From Hirundichthys speculiger (lineage: Eukaryota; Chordata; Actinopteri; Beloniformes; Exocoetidae), in NCBI GenBank assembly GCA_018398805.1, contig JAGFBZ010000737.1, positions 372,001-436,000 of the forward strand: a DNA stretch of 64,000 nt, read 5' to 3'. The notes under the pieces were generated by a model. The model was not told the origin of the DNA. It saw only the letters and a list, made by a program, of their open reading frames with translations, and ran no database searches. Both the position numbers and the translations under genes were made by a program. Below, in pieces: positions 14,001-24,900 of this stretch; position 1 is the first letter of the stretch, and the number at the start of each line of letters is the position of its first letter.

Positions 14001-16278
14001 ACATGAAACTAACAAGACATTTGCCATGTTGTTGAACAAGTTGCTCAGATTCATTGGAGCATATGTAGATGAGTGATCTTTCCTGGTATGCCTCTCCACT
14101 GATGTCATTCTAGGTCTTTATAAGCCACGGAGGGCAGAAGATCAGTCTGATAGTGGATGGTATCAATGTTCAGACTAAGAGAATGCCAAGTATAGGAAAG
14201 ACTTGGATCACTGGGCCTTTATATGTTGGAGGAGTCCCACCCTCAGTGATGGTAAACATTATCCTCTCTTCCGCATATCAGTATTTGTCTGGCCAACATC
14301 AAGCATTGGTTTTACACAATACTTTTTTTTTTTTTATGTCACTTCATTGTTTTTTTTCTTCTGAAATCAGAAAATGTGCATCACGAATCAGTCCTACATC
14401 ATTTTAACTGATTTTGAAGAAAGTAATAATTATAATTATCAAATAACTCTTCTCTCCAATTGAATGTTCTATGGTCAACATGATTTAAGAGGGTAACATC
14501 ACAAATGACCCAGCTTGTTTAAAATATCACAAATAAAACTACACCTTTAACAGATGTTGCCTTTTCCTTCTCAAGTTCTGTTTGTATTCTGTGATTTTAG
14601 GTCTCAGGTTCTAATGGATTCATGGGTTGTGTCAGGGATCTGAAACTGAACAAAACTCCTGCAAGAAGTCCATCTCACAGCCAAGGAACAGTGCCCTGTT
14701 TCCTGAACCCTCTACAGCCAGGAACGTACTTCTCTGGACAGGGAGGACACGTCGCATTAGGTTCTTAATGCCCCTCTCATTTATATATTTCTTGTTAGAG
14801 CACCGGCTCTAATGCAGTAACGCAGTAAAACTCTGTACCCGTTTGTTGTGGCGAAAAGACACCTCTGGTCATGAACTGTGGGTAGTGACTGTAGGAATGA
14901 CATCACAGATGCAAGCAGCTGAAATTAATTAGAAATAGTTGGGGGTTGTTTCTCCTTTGTTTCAGACATATATTTTACATACCTTGGCATGTTTCAGTGC
15001 AGATACGTCCGTCCTTCCTCAGAATGAGTTTGTTGGACTGTTTGAGCCCTTCTGTATTATTTCCTGACTTGATTCTCCCTCTTTGCAGATGAGTACTTGG
15101 TTTTGGATCAGGACGTGAACATCCAGCTCGAAGTTCGACCCACCTTGGACTCTGGATTGCTGTTGCATGCTGGGGCATTACCTGGTCAACATATGACCTT
15201 AGTCCTCAGTCAAGGAGAGGTGAGATGTTTTTACGTAGTGATTAAAGTGTTATGGAAACAAAAGAAAAAAGGTTGAATTTGAAAAGAAAGGAAATCTGAA
15301 AGTGTCTCATCTGTGTGTGTAGGTGACCTTTTCAGTAAACGCTGGCAAAAGTCAATTCTCCGTCTCCTTCACTCCAGAAGACTCATTGTGTAACGGTTAT
15401 TGGCACACAATCACAGGTGATTTTGTTTTTTCTTTTTTGTCTCCTACTGCATTCTTCTATACTTGTGGCCAATGTATTGTAATGTAATGTCAATTGTGTC
15501 TCCAGTGGTGAAGAAAAATAACATCCTGCAGCTGCATGTGGACGGAGTCCAGCAAACAATCTGTTGGCCCCAAACAGAGTCACAATGCAGCGAGCAAAGT
15601 AACGGTGTATCTTGGAGGTGTTCCGGGTGAGAAATTAGCACACAATGGCTTTCCAACGTTTACTGTTTCTGTACTGTTATGTTGCTTGTACTTTAGATTC
15701 TTAAGTTACTTTTAATTTCATCAGGAAGAATTGTGTCGGGATAATACAAAAACAGTAACTATCCAAGTAACAAAAGGACTGAGATATTTTAAAACAGTAT
15801 TGTATGAGTATCAAAATAGTGCAACCCTGTACTTTAATATTTTGCTTCCTAATGTTTTTTTGTCTGAACATAGGCCAGGCTCACATTTGACTTCAACTCT
15901 CATCTGCAGCTGTACATTTTCCTCAAAACAAAAGTCAAGGACAAAAAGAAAAAAAATTAAAAACACTGATTTGCTTTTCTTCTCTCATTGGGTCTTGCAC
16001 TCAAATCTGCAATGCAACAGTGCATCTGACAATAAGAGCATTTTTAGTTACAGGGAGCCAACAAGTGGACGTTGTGATTGAGTTTAGCCATGAGCAGAGT
16101 TGTTCACAGCCTGCTTCTCCATCCACCAGGTGGCGTCAACATCCCCGGTCTACCTGAAGGTTTGCCAGCCTTCCAGGGTTGCGTCAGCAGAGTGATCATC
16201 AACCAGAGACCGGCCATGTTGTCCAGACTGCGCTCTCTGCACGGAGCTGTGGGGACACAAGGCTGCCCACACATGTAG
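1180..16278 (+). CDS. lama5: Laminin subunit alpha-5, C-terminal part (22 exons)
   Basis: This encodes the C-terminal end of a laminin alpha chain, a secreted basement-membrane protein whose LG modules bind integrins, dystroglycan and heparan sulphate. The 22 exons are 1180-1362, 1940-2082, 2217-2396, 2554-2693, 3581-3740, 5140-5276, 5438-5597, 7537-7659, 7762-7913, 8286-8418, 9173-9317, 9457-9587, 9674-9841, 11748-11880, 11971-12125, 13484-13676, 14114-14251, 14601-14760, 15089-15219, 15323-15416, 15506-15626 and 16130-16278. Each has AG/GT borders and matching phases except 9173-9317 and 15506-15626, which are each one base too long. Repeated YxGGxP and GC(V/I/L) motifs mark the LG modules. 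The final residues [12 protein letters not shown] fit the alpha-5 end, and the tail-to-tail adrm1 neighbour is the same pair as in human. The 5' part of the gene lies left of the window. Other alpha chains are less likely. Confidence 0.9.
2217..5276 (+). CDS. lama5: lama5 exons: LG1 module
   Basis: Exons 2217-2396, 2554-2693, 3581-3740 and 5140-5276 encode LG1. It opens with [15 protein letters not shown] and contains FVFYLGNKN, the [11 protein letters not shown] strand and the closing [13 protein letters not shown] stretch with its conserved cysteine. The frame is open throughout. The 1.4-kb intron between 3740 and 5140 carries a hAT MITE and a SINE-like repeat. Confidence 0.88.
2940..3345. 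repeat. Unclassified interspersed repeat in lama5 intron
   Basis: The purine-rich segment starts with a 'gtgtatcaca' duplication and contains 'ggatccaaatgcagaagacc' and 'gagacaagacttaaatacc'. It is typical of a common fish interspersed repeat seen in many loci. Ends and class cannot be fixed from one copy. Confidence 0.35.
3886..4355. mobile_element. hAT-like MITE in lama5 intron
   Basis: The element begins 'taggcatgcc' and ends 'gcatgccta', giving inverted ends. It is flanked by near-identical 8-bp sites actaacac (3878-3885) and tctaacac (4356-4363). An 8-bp duplication is the hAT hallmark. The interior has repeated 'cacgatacaatt' motifs and no transposase. Confidence 0.7.
4790..5085 (+). 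repeat. SINE-like fish interspersed repeat
   Basis: The sequence follows the common fish repeat order: 'cagggatctgctggagctcatcccagct', a 'caccctgaact' block, 'agacaaacaaccacactcac', and 'caaactctaaaaactctggcc' leading to 'gaggatttgaaccagaaacc'. It ends just before lama5 exon 5140. Divergence from the usual form is visible throughout, so it is old. Confidence 0.55.
5438..8418 (+). CDS. lama5: lama5 exons: LG2 module
   Basis: Exons 5438-5597, 7537-7659, 7762-7913 and 8286-8418 encode LG2. Visible landmarks are [14 protein letters not shown] at the start, [24 protein letters not shown] and SFGCDTSLL at the end. All phases join cleanly (2/1, 0/0, 0/0, 2/1). The 1.9-kb intron after 5597 is filled by a composite repeat. 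Confidence 0.88.
5728..7090 (+). repeat. Composite dispersed repeat ('gagcaccgagggt' family), copy 1
   Basis: This repeat fills lama5 intron 5598-7536. It opens with 'ggtcctcaaccctcagtgct', then an AT run, 'tttttgggggccttaacata' and 'tgtatgtattttatgggtgc'. Landmarks at 6710-7060 ('ttgtagcgccatctattggc', 'cagatctctgactctat') match the copy at 56.1-57.3 kb in the same order. A LINE-like piece in reverse orientation lies near 6545-6700 ([15 protein letters not shown] on the minus strand). Confidence 0.6.
8655..8698. repeat. Poly-T/poly-G low-complexity tract
   Basis: A run of T residues is followed by a run of G residues inside the lama5 intron 8419-9172. The rest of that intron shows nothing recognisable. 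Confidence 0.8.
9173..11880 (+). CDS. lama5: lama5 exons: LG3 module, with a +1 frameshift
   Basis: Exons 9173-9317, 9457-9587, 9674-9841 and 11748-11880 encode LG3. Landmarks are [45 protein letters not shown] and NVNVPFDCP. Exon 9173-9317 is 145 nt long although it joins phase 0 to phase 0. It reads VAREAHF and then needs a one-base shift near 9195-9199 to reach the QSYLNL frame. A single extra G is the simplest explanation, as a sequencing error or a real lesion. Confidence 0.85.
10499..10790 (+). mobile_element. hAT-like MITE, family shared with 58.55-58.83 kb
   Basis: Begins 'tagtgctgggcaataatt'. The body includes 'aaagtgccataacactttta' and 'taaagcttattgccactgcc'. The same body occurs reverse-complemented at 58550-58835, which defines a two-copy family in the window. 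Exact right end and target duplication were not determined. Confidence 0.65.
10850..11192 (+). mobile_element. RTE-clade LINE 3' fragment
   Basis: The remnant encodes the RTE C-terminal pattern [25 protein letters not shown] and [12 protein letters not shown] across several frames. It ends in 'gccgaaaggaaaagaag', the usual 3' end of these fish elements. It is interrupted by stops and is a dead 3' piece in lama5 intron 9842-11747. Confidence 0.65.
11971..12125 (+). CDS. lama5: lama5 exon: LG3-LG4 linker
   Basis: This 155-nt exon encodes the spacer between the LG1-3 and LG4-5 halves. It has a basic cluster ([19 protein letters not shown]) followed by [15 protein letters not shown], the first LG4 strand. 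Basic linkers at this position are proteolytically cut in some laminin alpha chains; whether this one is cut is not visible from the sequence. Confidence 0.85.
12325..12982. mobile_element. MITE with TA target site, copy 1
   Basis: Inverted ends 'gagtgatccctta' and 'aagggatcactg' are each flanked by TA (12323-12324, 12983-12984). The subterminal 'agcccccccgagcctaa' and 'atatgtttaaaaactgcaaa' are shared with a 128-bp deletion derivative at 55752-55879. TA flanks suggest a Tc1/mariner-type source. Confidence 0.65.
13484..14760 (+). CDS. lama5: lama5 exons: LG4 module
   Basis: Exons 13484-13676, 14114-14251 and 14601-14760 encode most of LG4. Landmarks are [31 protein letters not shown] across the splice, [11 protein letters not shown] and [12 protein letters not shown]. 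All phases are intact. Confidence 0.87.
15089..16278 (+). CDS. lama5: lama5 exons: LG5 module and stop, with a +1 frameshift
   Basis: Exons 15089-15219, 15323-15416, 15506-15626 and 16130-16278 encode LG5, ending at TAG 16276-16278. Exon 15506-15626 is 121 nt, but its flanking phases (1 to 1) require a multiple of three. VDGVQQTI and VGPKQSHN lie in different frames, separated by an extra base near 15560-15564. The last exon is open and reads [17 protein letters not shown] and onward to [12 protein letters not shown]. Confidence 0.85.
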
Positions 16279-16830
16279 ACCCAACACACTATCTTTTCCC
16301 CACATTTCCCAATTCAAAATACTGGTGGAGGGTATCACTAATGTAGCCGTACTGAAATTTAAATGTATTTATTATATATTTTATTGGTGAACGTGTATTT
16401 CATATTTTCACATTGTCTCTACATTACACATTTGTTTTGTGCTACATCAGTAACTGCTGCTCGTGCATGGAGATGTAGATACACGTTAAATAGCAACTTT
16501 AACATTTTAAATCTGTCCTAAATGTGGATGTTAAAGTCAACACAACTTGATTCTACTAGTTTTTGGATTTTTTTTTTTTTTTTTACCTACATCACAGTAT
16601 TTATGTATGTCTGTTGTAAGGGCTATGTTGGTGAAATGTAATATATACTATGCAAATCCATTTAGGAAATTATTAGACTTCTAAGTGCCATTAAAATAAA
16701 CAATTTGTGACATCACTAGTTGCAATGTTCACACAAGGCAGTTCTACTGTAAGACTGTCAAGACCCCCCACCACCCCACTCCCTGGCCTTGTGTTTGAAT
16801 AAAGTCTTTTTTTCATGCAAACTACACTTG
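16279..16830 (+). promoter_or_regulatory. lama5: lama5 3' UTR and polyadenylation signal
   Basis: This AT-rich untranslated tail follows the lama5 stop. A canonical AATAAA lies at 16798-16803 and is followed by a T-rich stretch at about 16806-16813. Cleavage would fall about 15-30 bases downstream. No other reading frame of note is present. Confidence 0.7.
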
Positions 16831-16849
16831 AGTGTTCATGTATTTGCAA

Positions 16850-17183
16850 TAACAAAACAGATACGACAAACAATTATTTTTTATTTGCCAAGAGTCTATC
16901 ACAAAAACTGAGAGCCAGTAGTTTAACAGAAAGGAAACAAGGCTCACTGCCGATGCATGATCCCATGACTAGTAAATGGAACAAAGCAGTGGTGTTGAAT
17001 GGAGGTCAAACAGAAACCTTTAGATGGTCATTGGTCAACATTAGTTCTGCCAATCTTGAGGTGTTTGTCCTGAGTTGAAACATTACCTTTGGTATAGACG
17101 TGTAAGAAAATGCTGACTGGGGAGGTAAAGACAGTAAGAGGAGAAAAGGAATCAGATCTTGTCAGGACTCCACTGGTTAAACT
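16850..17183 (-). promoter_or_regulatory. adrm1: adrm1 3' UTR and polyadenylation signal
   Basis: The minus strand has AATAAA at 16885-16880, about 300 bases past the adrm1 stop. It faces the lama5 signal at 16798-16803. No competing signal was noticed nearer the stop. Confidence 0.6.
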
Positions 17184-20100
17184 CTAGTCGAGACTCATAT
17201 CTTCATCATCATCTTTCTTCTCTTTGGAGTCTCCTTTGCTGCTCTGCATGGCTCTAGCAAACGCCTCCACATCTGGAAAAGGAAGAAGAAAAATTACATA
17301 TGCAGATAGATAGTACAACATCACGGCTTATGTAAAGGGATATCTGCTTTCAGCAATTTCAGGGTGCTGTCAGGAAAAAGAAATAATCCAATCCAACCTG
17401 GAGAACAAGGAAATGTTCTAAAGGACCAACGTGTTTTCATCAATATAATACCAGCATTCCAAAATAGTTGGCTACAAATATGCTTTCAATTCAAAAGTCT
17501 CGCTTCCCAAATAAAAAGCAATTCAAACAGCTGGTATCCTGTAGTTTTTAAGATGATAAATTACTACAATTTGGCAATTACTGTATAATTGTCATTAAGA
17601 AATAATTCAGTTTAACAATACTTTACTAATCCATTTTATGTGCCATTCAAGCAGTATATCTGTAAATAAAGTTGTTCCTTTGTCCACAGAAAAGAGTGTG
17701 CTACATTAAAGAGGAGTTCTACAAGATTGTTGTTGGCGTAAAAACATGTTTTTATACAGTTGTGTTACAAGCTTTGGACTGCACACACAACCAGGTAAAA
17801 CAGGAGTCGCCAAAAAATTTTCACAGCAACAAAGTTGAGGCAGGAATGATTTTCAGTTTGTCATCTACATAATTTTAACAACATTCATAAAATTACCTTA
17901 ATAGGCATGTTAATGCATATTATTTTTCAAAGTTTTATAGTAAGAATAACTCTCCCTTTGGAAGTGAAATTCCAACATAGTCAAAAGCACCGAACTTTGG
18001 ATTGATCTAAATAAGTTCTCTCAGTGTAGCTTATACTGGAATTAGAACCTGGTTTAGAAGCCCAAACTTCTCATCAAGGCTTTACATTCACATATTACTA
18101 CATGTTAAGCTCCATGAGGGATTTCTGACTCCTGCTTTCCTACAACAGCCCGTTAGCCAGGAACAGACTATATGAAGTGTTTGCGACACTCAAAAACTTG
18201 TCAGGATAGCAGACATATGACGGTCTATGCTGTACTGAGTCACGGTGGTGAGGCTTCAACAAGACACCGGATTTATAGGCAAATATCTGCAAAAACAAAT
18301 GTGAAAGTAAGTTGGTGCAGTCTCAGCGCTAAATATGGTTGTGGTCAAAATAACAGAAGCTTTGTTTAAAAGTGGGTGAAGCTCAAAATCCTTATAAATT
18401 TTTGAAAACACACAAATGCATTGGAAACACTAAACATTCTATTCCAAAATCAAACCATGAAGAAATAATTTTCAAATTTGTAACTGTTAAGTGTTTATTT
18501 TATAAGAAAAGAATAAATTTAATTTTTTTTTTTAATGTTAATTAAAAAAAACAGCAGTATGAAGTTCAAATAGAGGTCATATAGGTGGCACTTATTTCAG
18601 GATAAAGGTGTTAGCAAAATGTTATACATGTTGGTTATAGTGCATTTCTCTGAAAATCTGAAGAAAATGGGTCAATCCAGACATTGTTTCGAAGAACAAG
18701 GTACTTTGATTAAAAAGTTGATTGGAGAGTGGAAAACAAAGAAATGCAGAAAAATGATATCAAATGCTTTAAAATGGCCACCAGAACCAGGAAAAAGTGG
18801 AAGAAAATAGAAAACGACTATTTAAATGGATCGAATAATAACTAAAATGGCAAAGACTCAGCCGATGATCAGCTCCAAGGTAATCAAAAAAGATGTAAAG
18901 TACCTTTGAGTACTGTAACAATTAGAAGACACCCAAGCTATCAGCAAGAAGCCCCTGCAGTCCCCGTTATTGTAAAAACAACACGTGCTGAAGAGGTTAC
19001 AATTTACAAGAACACATTGACTAGCCAAAAGAGAAATGGTGGAGTGATTCAAGCAAGATTGCTCTCTCTGGGTCTGGGGGCCACAGACAGACACTGAATT
19101 CAAGCCATAGTACACTAAAGACAATAAAGCGTGGTGACGCAAGCATTATGATAAGCATATATTTGTTTCACACTACGGTGTTGGGTCTATTTATCACATT
19201 CCAGGGATCATGGATCAGTTTAAATTCATCAAAAGACTTGAAGGGGCCAAAGTGGAAATCCCCTTGAAATGGGTGTTTCAATTCAATTAAAAAATATTTT
19301 AATCCCTGAAGGGCAATTAATTCAACAAGATAATGACCCCAAACACACCAGCAGCAGATTAATGTTCTGGAGGGATCAAACCAATCCTTGGACCTTGATC
19401 CAACAGAAAACTTGTGGGGTGACATGAAAAATGCTGGTTCTGAGGCAGAAAACCAAGAAATGCAGAGGAATTGTGGAATGTGGACCAATCATCCTGGGCT
19501 GGAGGACCTGTTCACTGATACAAGAAGTGGGTCGACTCCATGCAACACAGAGATGAAGCAGTTCTCAGAAGCCGTGGTTGTACAACTCAATATGAGTTAA
19601 GCAATTCAGAGTAGGGATGGGTATAATTAATCGATTAATCGATGATTGAACATTACGAATTTGGTCAAGGACATTCATTTTCGTCGATGAACCCAATGTT
19701 TTTTTTTTTTTAAACAATCTGAACGTAGGTTCTCAGTGCACGTCCTCAAACAATGCGATGCATTTCGCTGTGCCACCGATATAAATTTGGCAGCAGGGGG
19801 CAACATTTCACCATCACCCTACCCTGGCTTGCCTCAGTTGTTACATGCGAGCTTCTGTAGGTCATCGTCCTAATCATGAAGCGGTCGCAGCGAAAGTGTG
19901 GCGTGGGACCATTTTCGTTTAGAAAATGACCAAGTGTACTGCAATCACTGCAGTGCAAATTACAAATACGCGCATCCAAGCCTTGTAAAGGACGGTGGAG
20001 GCGGTTCATCATCAGATTAGCCTAGCCTAGCCTAGCCTCAACTCGGTGTTAGCACGGACCAGGAGCTGCAGTGCACAACAAGCGCATCTTTTTAAGAAAC

Positions 20101-21900
20101 AAAAAGCCTGTAATACTGGCACCTTGATATAAATTGTCCTTGTTACGTAGTCTCCTCAATATCTCTTCTTTTAATATCGTTGTTTTTTTAAAGAAAAGAA
20201 AAAGGAAATGTCTGTTACGTTATTCACGACCACGAACATCCAGGCCACTGAACACATCCGGGCATGCGCGGGCCATAGCAACCAGGCCATAGCAACCAGG
20301 CCAAAGGGGAAAACAAACATCACGCCAATATCGAGAATAATTGTTATAGTTTTCAGTATAAAAATGTTAATGATTAATCGATTATTAATCATTAATAAAA
20401 TAAATCTTCACCGAATGCCCATCCCTAATTCAGAGTAAAGCTAACTCTTCAACCTATTCTCAGTGTTTATAGTAAATGTTTCTAAAGAAAAATGCACTTT
20501 TTTTTTTTTTAAACAACCCAACATTATTTTTTCTTCACATTTTGCAAAGTAATACATTTTATAAAATTTTATTCATGCTCTGACTTGAAATAAAATCCGC
20601 AGTGTTACCAATGCATTTGTGTGTTTGGAAATAAAAGCTATAAGTGATTTTGAGCTTTACTCTCCACTATACATGACATTTCTTTACCAGTACCATAAGT
20701 ATAGTATAAACATAACGTGATGAATATAGCTAAATCGTCACTTGTGTGCATTTTCCCTACCTCCCCTGTTTGCAGCATCCACAGCTTCTGCCGGCAGACC
20801 AAACTGACTCATGAGAGGGCCAAGTTGTCCAGAGGCCAAGGCGCTGCTGAACATAGTCATCGACTACAAAGAAGATAGATTATAGTCAGTTTACCTGTTT
20901 AGCTCCAATCTGCATCAACGAAAGCTTGCTTTCATATATGTAGATAGGCTTCTTTGCCCACACCTAATCAACTACATCAGATTAGCAGCATAGCCCAATT
21001 AGAAAAATAGTAATTTCTCAGTGCTTGGTTTCATGTAAGGGTCGGATTACAACCCAAATTCCAGAAAATTTGAGGTGGTTTTTTTTTTTTTGTTTATTTT
21101 TATTTTTTTTTTTGGAATAAAATAAAAACAAAAAGACTTAAATCACATGTCCAATATTTTATTCACAACAGAACATAGATAACATAAATGTTTAAATTAA
21201 GAAATTTTGCTAATTTATGTACAAATGTTTTTGCCATTTTCTTTGTTTAGATGAGCGGGTTTCTCATGTCCGGTAATATTCATCATATTCAAATTCGATT
21301 CAATTCAACTTTATTTTTAAAGCATCTATTACAATACAATTGTCTCTAGGTAGCTTTCAGAGACCCAGAGAAGACCCCCGAGCAAATATTAACTAATGTA
21401 GTAATATTAAATTTTCATTAAAGAAATAATGGCAAGTAAAAAACCTCCCCATTTGTTGCTTCCGTGCCAGCTTTTTTGAGACATGTAGCAGGAAACAAAT
21501 TTCAAAATGAGCTCATTTAGTGGATAAAAGTGTAAAATTTGCCTGTTTAAACTTTTGTTTCGTTATCTATGTTTTATTGAGAATAAAATAAATATTGGCT
21601 CATGTGATCTGAAAGTCTTTTAGCTTTCATTTTATTCACATTTACTAAATGGTTGCCAAGGCAATTCTGAACAGAAAAAATATGGAGGAAGATTTTCAAA
21701 AAATACACGACTTCTCTAGAAACATTTAATAATTCCCCCTACCTGCTGGAATTGAGGTGAGTTAAGTGTGTTCTGGATCTCTTCAGCACTCTGTGGTAAA
21801 CTCTCTCCACTGGGGAGGAAGGGAAGTAGCCTTTGCTGGACTTCAGCATTGCTCAGAATGGGAGCCATCATATCTGGGGTGCAAACACTGGCCAGGTCCA
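17184..21900 (-). CDS. adrm1: adrm1 DEUBAD (UCH37-binding) exons
   Basis: Exon 21900-21743 carries [18 protein letters not shown] and [18 protein letters not shown]. Exon 20863-20761 carries [20 protein letters not shown]. Exon 17272-17184 encodes [20 protein letters not shown] and the acidic tail ending DEDMSLD, stop TAG 17186-17184. The tail is shorter than in human. The intron between the last two exons is 3.5 kb and holds a nested Tc1/hAT pair. Confidence 0.93.
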
Positions 21901-24900
21901 CTGTAGTACAAACAATATGCTGTTAGGTATACTTATTCAGGTCTTGAATTTACACTTTGTCCCTTGACTGTCTTCACAAGAACTAATGAGGAACTTTTAA
22001 AACACTAGGTTCATACCATTATGACAGAAGTGTCCAGTATATAAATATAATAAAAAGATAACATAAATCACCCATTATGGCCAAATGGCTACAACCAAAG
22101 TGAAATTGTTTTGATGTCAAGCAACACTGTTACCTTAAATAGAAGAATAAATTCACTAACTCTGTGGAATATAATCCATTCCTGCTTGTACATTAAGCAA
22201 AAGATTGTTCTTCGAAATGTATTTTTTTTGTGGTACATTTATATTGTTAATCGTTAAAGGTGGGGTGGGTGTTGTTTTTTTGCAACACTTTTTACAATAT
22301 TGCCTGAAAACCTTTTCACATTCCCATTGCACTCACTGAAATAACATGTTTGCAAAAAAAACGAAACGTTTTGGTCCAGTCTAGAGGGTATAATCAGAGA
22401 AAAACTCTGACCAATCAAAATAGTGATCATCACTATTTTGATTGGCTGCATAATACGTCCATCAAATATCAATGCACTCCCACCCACCCCTCCCTCCCTC
22501 CCTATGGTTCATGCAGTCGTGAATCATGTGAAGGCGTGGTTTCGAGGGGTGAGCTGAAGAGGAGGAGGCGGAGCCTTTGGGAGGAGGGAGGGAGTGTATA
22601 TTTTCAAAATCTCACTTGAGTTGGATTGCTGGAACCGTTTTTCAAACAACACCTACTCCACCTTTAATCGAATTGAATTCCAACACCAAGTAATTTATCC
22701 CTCACCCGCAGGTCCCTGAGCAGCTGCTGTTGCTGGGACATTCATAGTGGCCAGGATGTTCTGAAGGTCACTGAGCTGGATGGGCTGGTGGGCAGAAGGG
22801 CTTCCAACTGAAGCTGGGGCGACAGGTGTCTGAGCTGAGGCTTCAATTGATAAAAACAAAAATGTGTATAAGGAATCTTTGCTTTCTTTACTCAATAAAC
22901 TCAATATTCTTCACGGAATTAGCTACACAGAAACCCACAATGTGTTTACATAAAAAACAGTTCAGTTAATTTTTTTATTTACCCCTTTTTAAATAAAGCT
23001 TTTCAGTGTGCAGCTGTCTTGTTCACTGTACTGCAGAGTAACATTCTGTGATTACCATGAAGCTATTAATAATGCCATTAAAGTCAATGTTCTTCTTTAT
23101 TTCTTTGTGATTTACAGAAACCAAAGCATGACATGGCGCAGTAGCAGTACCTGGTGTGGAAGGTGCAACACCAGTCGACGATGGAGCTGAAGCAGCAGGA
23201 GTTGCAGGGGTGGCAGGAGTCTGAGATGTGCTCAGTCTGGGGGCTCCACCTGATGAAGGAGAGCCTGCCGTGGCTTGGCTGCGAGAGCTGAGATGGCAAT
23301 TCAAATTAAATTCTTTGGTAACGTCTGATGTTTGCTAATTTCCCCATAGAGCTGATGTCAGTAATGATGGAAACTCCATATGTGTCAAGTCTTACCTGGA
23401 AGAGGTGCTGCTGGTGACTGGACTTCCACTGCCCAGAAGGTTTGCAAGTCCTGGCCCTGCTAAAGCTCCCAGACCTCCTTAGGCAGACATAAATACATTT
23501 AATAAAATGTCTAGAACTCTTTGTATACAAGGGCTTAAACTGGTTTGGCCCTTTATTAAATAAAATGAATACGTAATAAATGAAATAATATAATCCAGGC
23601 TGCTCATGCAAGTATGTTTGATGGAATATATATATTAATTATGCAATTGTAAAACTCATCAGGGTGCACTGGTTTCACTATTTCATAACCATTCAGTTTA
23701 ACATCAAGTTCCTTTCACATCTAAGAAAGCCAAAACAGTCTCTTTGCAAGTGAAATGTTATCTGGACATATATGAGGACATATTTATAGCTTTCTCACCC
23801 AGTCCACCCAGTCCTGTTGGTCCAATAAGCTGCATCAACTGGTTGTGGCTCATATTTCCCAGCAGGTTTTGGAGGCCTCCTTCTCCTCCCAGTGCAGACA
23901 GTTCATGGCCGCTGCCACCTCCACTGCCAGGTGCTCCAGGGATTGGAGGATTGTTGAGGTACTCATTCACCTTACGACAGTGCTCATCATCCTTATCTGT
24001 TTTTGGCTCCTGATAAAACAGTTAACCAGAATTAAAGCTGTGCTATTCACAGAAAACTAATTTCTATATAGTGCCTCAAATGAAATTTGATAAAAACAAA
24101 AAGATTAAGCCAGACAAAAGAATCTAGTGTAAAATATAAGTTATTTTATTCCTCTTATAATCTAGATAATTATAACACTATAAAAGAAAAATAAAACGTG
24201 ACCATTTCTGTTAAATAGAAATAGAATCAATTTTATAGAAATTTTGAATTAACGAGATTAGTCTGCAGGAGATATACTCATTGAAAATGAAAAAAAGTAT
24301 CCTTACAGAATGTAAAATAAGAGAAAAATTATGTCAAATGTGAGGCTACCAGACAAATATAGCCATGTGTTACCATTTCAAAGGAAGGCCTGACCACGTG
24401 GCTTGAAAAAAAGAAACCTCAAAAACGACTCAAACTCCCAGCAGGCTTTGCAAAGTTTTATTGTTTTGCCACCAGGTATGAAAGTGATGTCATGCCATCT
24501 CATTGGGCACTGACCCCCAAAACACAGCAGGGGTCCCCGGGGGAGGCAGGTCACGCTCTGCCACACATAAATACTGGCTCTCTCCCTTCTCTCGTTCTCT
24601 CTGACCTCCTCCACCAAAGCCAAAGGTGCAACATCTCTCTGGCCTGCTCCAGCAAGGTAATTAGCCAGCAAAGGCCTGCGTTCCCTGACGACTCGGCTGA
24701 AGGAGACCCCTCTGAACGTCAAGGACAACCACACGCCTTAACCGACCATGACACACCTACGGAGTGACCTGTCAATGTACGGAATAACAGATGCGCATGA
24801 GAGGCACCCGTGCGCCCACTCAACACGTGAACGTCCTCAGATCTACCAGGGACAGTCCAACTGCTGTTGTTGCGTAACACAGCATCTCTCTGTCACCGGA

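Noticed and set aside
9173..15626. Programmed frameshifting as an explanation for the two lama5 shifts
   Set aside because: No slippery site or downstream structure is evident, and laminins are not known to use it. Error or lesion is simpler.
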